A DNA stretch of 64,000 nucleotides from Modestobacter sp. VKM Ac-2985 (GTDB lineage Bacteria; Actinomycetota; Actinomycetes; Mycobacteriales; Geodermatophilaceae), in contig NZ_JAPVBI010000002.1 of assembly GCF_026967925.1 (NCBI RefSeq), forward strand, positions 496,001 through 560,000, written 5' to 3'. Positions 60,386 through 64,000 of the stretch are shown piece by piece. The translations under genes were made by a program, and so were the position numbers. Numbering within the stretch: position 1 is the first letter of the stretch; the number at the start of each line of letters is the position of its first letter. The notes below the pieces were generated by a model. It was not told the DNA's origin. It saw only the letters and a program-made list of their open reading frames with translations, and ran no database searches.

Positions 60386-61333
60386 TCAGCGCCAGCTGAG
60401 CCGGCTCCGCGTCGACCAGTACTCCGCCGGGTCCTCGGGCTGCACCCAGTCGCCCGCCTGGTCCGCCACCGGGTCCAGGGAACGGGCCGCCGCGTTGCTC
60501 GCCAGCTGCGCCACGGTCACCGCGCCGGACAGCACGACGTCGCACCACGGCTGGGCAAGCGCCGCCGCCAGCGCGAGGGCGTCCACCCCGACCCCGCGCT
60601 CGCGGGCCGCGGCGGCCAGCGGGGAGTCCGGCGCGGTGCCCCGGTCGGTCAGCCGGCCGTTGGCCACGCCCTCCTTGACGACGACCCGGGCCCCGGTGGC
60701 CGACGCCTCGGCCAGCGCCGGCCCGGCCGAGGGCTCCAGCAGGTTCCAGGTCGACTGCACGGTGGTGAACAGCGGCGCGCCGTCGACGGTCAGCTCCAGC
60801 CCGCGCCGGACGGCGTCGGCCTGGGCGGCCCCGGAGGTGGAGAAGCCGAGCTCGACGCCGTCGGCGCGCAGCCGGGCCAGCCGGTGCTGCAGCGGCCGGT
60901 CGGTCCACAGCGGGCTGTCGGCGGTCAGCGAGTGCACCTGGTAGAGCCGCAGCCACGGGCCGAGCAGCGCCGTCGTCTCGGCCAGCTGGCGCTCGAAGGC
61001 GGCGGTCGTGTGCTCCTTCACCTCGTGCACGGTGGCGTCCGGCCGCCAGTCGGCGGTGTAGCGGTAGCCCCACTTGCTCGCCACGAACGGGACGGCCTCG
61101 GCGGTGCGCAGCCACGAGGCGAGGAACTCCTCGGCGCGGCCGTAGGACCGGGCGGTGTCCACGTACTCCACGCCCAGGGCGGTCGCGGCGGTGAGCAGCT
61201 CGTGGGTGCGCGCCTCGAGGACGGCGGGGGCGCGGTCGGCGGGCAGGTCGGCGTCCCGCCCGAGGGTGAGGTACGCGGGCCGGCCGACGGCGGCCAGGCC
61301 GAGACCCAGCTGGGAGGGGGAGTCGTGGGGCAC
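60386..61333 (-). CDS. Aldo/keto reductase
   Basis: 315-residue NADPH-dependent TIM-barrel reductase: the DTARSYGRAEEFLASWL block holds the catalytic Asp and Tyr, a lysine lies in FVASKWGYRYTADW, and histidine in LYQVHSLTADS. TTVQSTWNLLEPS and a C-terminal loop (SGAVTVAQLASNAAA) for cofactor binding follow. Related to the AKR family of L-galactose/D-threo-aldose dehydrogenase-like enzymes; substrate unknown. GTG 61333 is chosen; it diverges from the DUF3253 gene 45 nt away. Confidence 0.88.
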   Translation of the reverse strand: MPHDSPSQLGLGLAAVGRPAYLTLGRDADLPADRAPAVLEARTHELLTAATALGVEYVDTARSYGRAEEFLASWLRTAEAVPFVASKWGYRYTADWRPDATVHEVKEHTTAAFERQLAETTALLGPWLRLYQVHSLTADSPLWTDRPLQHRLARLRADGVELGFSTSGAAQADAVRRGLELTVDGAPLFTTVQSTWNLLEPSAGPALAEASATGARVVVKEGVANGRLTDRGTAPDSPLAAAARERGVGVDALALAAALAQPWCDVVLSGAVTVAQLASNAAARSLDPVADQAGDWVQPEDPAEYWSTRSRLSWR

Positions 61334-61378
61334 GGGCCCATCCCAGCACCCGGACGGCGGCCGGGGCATCCTGACCGG

Positions 61379-61630
61379 GTGGACGACGTCGACCGGGTGC
61401 TCGAGCAGACCATCGGCGCGCTGCTGGACCAGCGCCGTCCCGAGGCCTCGATCTGCCCGTCGGAGGCGGCCCGGGCCGTCGACCCGGAGGGCTGGCGGGA
61501 CCTGATGCCCGCCGCCCGCGCAGCGGCCGGACGGCTGGCCGGAGCGGGCGCGGTCGAGGTCACCCAGTCCGGTGAGGTGGTCGACGTCGGCACCGCGCGC
61601 GGGCCGGTGCGGGTCCGCCGGCCCCGCTGA
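61379..61630 (+). CDS. DUF3253 family small protein
   Basis: 83-residue protein with the DUF3253 hallmark TIGALLDQRRPEASICPSEAARAVDPEGWRDLMP (core ICPSEAARAVDPEGW), then RLAGAGAVEVTQSGEVVD and the TARGPVRVR end. A winged-helix-like fold is predicted for the family (short helix-turn-helix, then beta wing), so DNA binding is conceivable. Full family length. Confidence 0.88.
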   Translation: MDDVDRVLEQTIGALLDQRRPEASICPSEAARAVDPEGWRDLMPAARAAAGRLAGAGAVEVTQSGEVVDVGTARGPVRVRRPR

Positions 61631-61680
61631 GACCGCTGTCCGGGCGTGTCCAGGTCGGGCTCCAGGGGGTCCGCGCCGGA

Positions 61681-62022
61681 TCAGCCCTGGTGGTCGGCGC
61701 GGTGGGCCTCCCAGGGCGGCTCGGGGTCGAAGCCGCCGCCCCGGTGGGTCCACCAGCCGGTGGGGTGCGGCTCCCGGGTGGCCAGGGACTCGTCCCAGTG
61801 CACCAGCATCAGCCGGGCGGCGGACTCCACCGCGCTGACACCGGGGCCCCAGAGCACCTCGGCGTCCGCGGTGGAGACGACCACCCCCGCCGGGTCGATC
61901 CAGAGCCGGTGGTTCCGGCCGGCGACCTCGACGACCACCTCGTCCCGCCCCGGTCCCCGGGAGACGCCGGTGCCCTCGCCCGCCAGCGCGCGGACGAACA
62001 GGTCGACGACCTCCCGGCTCAC
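61681..62022 (-). CDS. Hypothetical protein downstream of the AsnC regulator
   Basis: 113-residue protein without a recognised domain: VVDLFVRALAGEGTGVSRG, VVEVAGRNHRLWIDPAGVVVS and the Trp-rich C-terminus HPTGWWTHRGGGFDPEPPWEA. The N-terminal half looks like a small alpha/beta domain. It begins 7 nt after the AsnC-family gene on the same strand, so it is probably in the same operon. GTG 62022 start. Confidence 0.65.
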   Translation of the reverse strand: MSREVVDLFVRALAGEGTGVSRGPGRDEVVVEVAGRNHRLWIDPAGVVVSTADAEVLWGPGVSAVESAARLMLVHWDESLATREPHPTGWWTHRGGGFDPEPPWEAHRADHQG

Positions 62023-62029
62023 CGCGTGC

Positions 62030-62521
62030 TCAGTCCAGGTCGGCGACCGGCAGGGACCCGGCGGCGCGTTCCAGCAGCGGGGTCATCCGGTGGTCGACGA
62101 ACCGGCGCAGCGCCAGGTTGGTGTCCGTGCGCTGGACGCCGGGGATGGCCAAGACCTGCTCGGTGATCCGCCACAGGTCGTCGGCGTCGACCGCGACCAC
62201 CTGGACCAGCAGGTCGGCGACCCCGGAGAGCCCGATGACCTCCAGCACCTCCGGGATCGAGGCCAGCGCCTCGCCGACGTCGGCGAGGCTGCGCTGCACG
62301 ACCTGCACGGTGACGTAGGCGCCGAGCCGGTAGCCCAGCGCCTCGGGCCGCACCCGCCGTTCGAAGGGGTCCAGGGCGCCGCTGGACTCCAGCCGGCCCA
62401 GCCGCGCCTGCACGGTGTTGCGGGCCAGCCCGAGCTGCTGGGAGAGCGCGAGGACGGTGGCCCGCGGGTCCTCGGACAGGGCGAGCAGGAGCCGTGCGTC
62501 GGTGGCGTCCAGGGCTGGCAC
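62030..62521 (-). CDS. Lrp/AsnC family transcriptional regulator
   Basis: 163-residue feast/famine regulator. N-terminal helix-turn-helix (LDATDARLLLALSEDPRATVLALSQQLGLARNTVQARL; core SQQLGLARNTVQARL) and C-terminal RAM ligand domain (VVQRSLADVGEALASIPEV, GVADLLVQVVAVDADDL). It diverges from the 2-oxoacid dehydrogenase operon and is a good candidate for its BkdR-like regulator, sensing branched-chain amino or keto acids. GTG 62521; no strong ribosome site. A perfect TGCGCAAC dyad lies 43 nt upstream. Confidence 0.92.
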   Translation of the reverse strand: MPALDATDARLLLALSEDPRATVLALSQQLGLARNTVQARLGRLESSGALDPFERRVRPEALGYRLGAYVTVQVVQRSLADVGEALASIPEVLEVIGLSGVADLLVQVVAVDADDLWRITEQVLAIPGVQRTDTNLALRRFVDHRMTPLLERAAGSLPVADLD

Positions 62522-62563
62522 GTTGCTCAGTCTGACAGGCGAGCACCGGCGAGCGGTGGCCTT

Positions 62564-62596
62564 TCTGCGCAACGGCGTCGGAGGTGGTTGCGCAGA
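62564..62596. promoter_or_regulatory. Perfect dyad in the bkd/pdh-asnC control region
   Basis: TCTGCGCAAC (62564..62573) and GTTGCGCAGA (62587..62596) form a perfect 10-bp inverted repeat, spacer 13 nt, centre spacing about two helical turns. Each half holds the palindrome TGCGCA. It is the best candidate for binding by the divergent AsnC/Lrp protein. Confidence 0.75.
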
Positions 62597-62736
62597 TCGG
62601 TCGGTGAGTGATCTTCTCCACACGCGGCCCGGCGTGCCACCATGTGTGAGTGGCGCCACACCCCCGGCGCCGCGTGGACGTCCAGCGACGGGCGCTCCGG
62701 TGACCCCGGGCTCCGCCAGACGGCGAGGAGAGTGGC

Positions 62737-63876
62737 GTGACTGCGTTGCAGCAGGGGACCACCGAGGTGGTCGACCCCGTACCGGGCGCCGGCGCGCCAC
62801 ACCTGCCCGATCAGCCGGACCTGGTCCAGCTGCTCACCCCCGAGGGCGAGCGGGTCGAGCACCCCGACTACCGCCTGGACATCTCGGACGACGAGCTGCG
62901 CGGCCTGTACCGCGACCTCGCCCTCGTCCGCCGGTGGGACGCCGAGGCGACCGCCCTGCAGCGCCAGGGTGAGCTCGGCATCTGGGCCTCGCTGCTCGGC
63001 CAGGAGGCGGCCCAGGTGGGCGCCGGTCGGGCCCTCGTCGACGGCGACATGGCCTTCCCCACCTACCGGGAGCACGGCGTCGCCTGGACCCGGGGCGTCG
63101 ACCCGCTGCACGTGATGAGCCTGTTCCGCGGGGTCGACCAGGGCGGCTGGGACCCGGTCGCCCGCAGCTTCAACCTCTACACCGTGGTCATCGGCGCGCA
63201 GACCCTGCACGCCACCGGCTATGCGATGGGCCTGCAGCGCGACGGCGCGGAGAACGCCGCGCTGGCCTTCCTCGGCGACGGCGCGACCAGCCAGGGCGAG
63301 GTCAACGAGGCGATGATCTGGGCCTCGACCTTCGCCGCACCTGTCGTCTTCTTCTGTCAGAACAACCAGTACGCGATCAGCGTGCCGATCGAGCGGCAGT
63401 CCCGAGTGCCGCTCTACCAGCGGGCCGCCGGGTTCGGCTTCCCCGGCGTGCGGGTCGACGGCAACGACGTCCTGGCCGTGCTCGCCGTGACCCGGGCGGC
63501 GCTGGCCGCGGCCCGGGAGGGCTCCGGCCCCACCTTCATCGAGGCGTTCACCTACCGGATGGGCGCGCACACCACCTCCGACGACCCGACCCGCTACCGC
63601 CTGGCCGGCGAGCTGGAGGAGTGGAAGCTGCGCGACCCGATCGCCCGGCTCAAGGCGCACCTGTCCCGCACCGGCATCGCCGGTCCCGAGTTCTTCACCG
63701 CGGTCGACGCCGAGGGCGACGAGCTCGCCGCCCGGATCCGGAAGGGCACCGTGGAGATGCCCGACCCGGCGGGCACGGAGATGTTCGACCACGTCTTCGC
63801 CGAGCAGACCCCGGAGCTGGCGCAGCAGCGCGAGGAGTTCGTGGCCTACCACGCCTCCTTCGAGGGGGAGCAGTGA
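62737..63876 (+). CDS. 2-oxoacid dehydrogenase E1 component, alpha subunit
   Basis: 379-residue thiamine-diphosphate E1 alpha of the pyruvate/branched-chain dehydrogenase complex. ThDP motif GDGATSQGEVNEAMIWASTF near residue 185 (core GDGATSQGEVNEAM), PVVFFCQNNQYAISVP, and the phosphorylation-loop analogue TYRMGAHTTSDDPTRYR are seen. GAGGAGAG precedes GTG 62737. Its stop overlaps the E1 beta start (GTGA). The divergent AsnC regulator and the TGCGCA dyad favour a branched-chain (bkd) complex, but pyruvate cannot be excluded. Confidence 0.94.
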   Translation: MTALQQGTTEVVDPVPGAGAPHLPDQPDLVQLLTPEGERVEHPDYRLDISDDELRGLYRDLALVRRWDAEATALQRQGELGIWASLLGQEAAQVGAGRALVDGDMAFPTYREHGVAWTRGVDPLHVMSLFRGVDQGGWDPVARSFNLYTVVIGAQTLHATGYAMGLQRDGAENAALAFLGDGATSQGEVNEAMIWASTFAAPVVFFCQNNQYAISVPIERQSRVPLYQRAAGFGFPGVRVDGNDVLAVLAVTRAALAAAREGSGPTFIEAFTYRMGAHTTSDDPTRYRLAGELEEWKLRDPIARLKAHLSRTGIAGPEFFTAVDAEGDELAARIRKGTVEMPDPAGTEMFDHVFAEQTPELAQQREEFVAYHASFEGEQ

Positions 63877-64000
63877 CCGAGACGCTGACCATCGGCAAGG
63901 CGCTCAACCGCGGCCTGCGCAAGGCCATGGAGGACGACGGCAAGGTCGTGCTCATGGGCGAGGACATCGGCAAGCTGGGCGGGGTCTTCCGGATCACCGA
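63873..64000 (+). CDS. 2-oxoacid dehydrogenase E1 component, beta subunit (3' end beyond window)
   Basis: The first 42 codons are present: VTETLTIGKALNRGLRKAME then DDGKVVLMGEDIGKLGGVFRIT, which is the E1 beta N-terminus with the ThDP-associated GEDIG motif. GTG at 63873 overlaps the alpha stop (GTGA), so the subunits are translationally coupled. An E2 gene is expected to follow outside the window. Confidence 0.92.
   Translation, partial: MTETLTIGKALNRGLRKAMEDDGKVVLMGEDIGKLGGVFRIT

Overview
The window is about 73% G+C, with strong third-position G/C, many GTG starts, 4-nt start/stop overlaps and short intergenic gaps. It carries actinobacterial markers: an acVLRF1-type peptidyl-tRNA hydrolase, a GTP-dependent PEP carboxykinase, an IdeR-type iron box, a ydaO c-di-AMP riboswitch before an NlpC/P60 gene, and a HelD-like ATPase. 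The overall style fits the Geodermatophilaceae (Blastococcus/Modestobacter/Geodermatophilus), but that family placement is inference. I see no rRNA, tRNA, CRISPR array, insertion sequence or prophage. It reads as chromosomal core/housekeeping DNA with dense regulatory punctuation.

Layout. 0-3 kb: siderophore permease behind an iron box, acyl-CoA dehydrogenase, DUF2277. 3-8.7 kb: mannitol-type PTS enzyme II divergent from a zinc dehydrogenase, then threonine ammonia-lyase and an SDR. 8.8-12.2 kb: pyruvate carboxylase. 13.2-18.6 kb: a four-domain NhaA/DsbA/cNMP/thioredoxin-like fusion coupled to a DUF2332 gene, then a YgiB/YgiC-like pair. 18.8-22.3 kb: small hydrolases, DUF1348, DUF2237, an NAD-binding protein and a CPBP protease. 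22.3-25 kb: a formamidase cluster (MetX-like hydrolase, FmdA, FmdB). 25.3-31.3 kb: second acyl-CoA dehydrogenase, AI-2E family transporter, a large hybrid histidine kinase, FKBP. 31.4-38.3 kb: MerR/SDR pair, DsbA-like FrnE, nitronate monooxygenase, SQR-like flavoprotein, FBP-domain protein, ArsR/AHSA1 pair. 38.5-43.8 kb: old yellow enzyme, PEP carboxykinase, MFS transporter, acVLRF1. 43.8-49.5 kb: two medium-chain dehydrogenases flanking a flavin monooxygenase, then an esterase and a DUF2382 stress protein. 49.6-55.9 kb: HelD-like ATPase, PPK2, YihY, a 48-aa membrane peptide, a phytoene-dehydrogenase-like flavoprotein, GNAT. 56.4-61.6 kb: riboswitch-controlled cell-wall hydrolase, DUF3817, beta-lactamase-fold hydrolase, aldo/keto reductase, DUF3253. 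61.7-64 kb: an AsnC/Lrp regulator divergent from a 2-oxoacid dehydrogenase E1 alpha/beta operon that runs off the right edge.

Metabolic thread. Pyruvate carboxylase, PEP carboxykinase and 2-oxoacid dehydrogenase E1 cover the PEP-pyruvate-oxaloacetate-acyl-CoA node, with two acyl-CoA dehydrogenases and threonine deaminase feeding it. Several genes concern thiol redox or ribosome/RNA polymerase rescue.

The most unusual items are the NhaA-DsbA-cNMP-thioredoxin-like fusion, and a dense set of long perfect or near-perfect inverted repeats in intergenic gaps. Some of these repeats share sequence between unlinked loci (three families recognised), which suggests a dispersed palindrome family rather than independent terminators.
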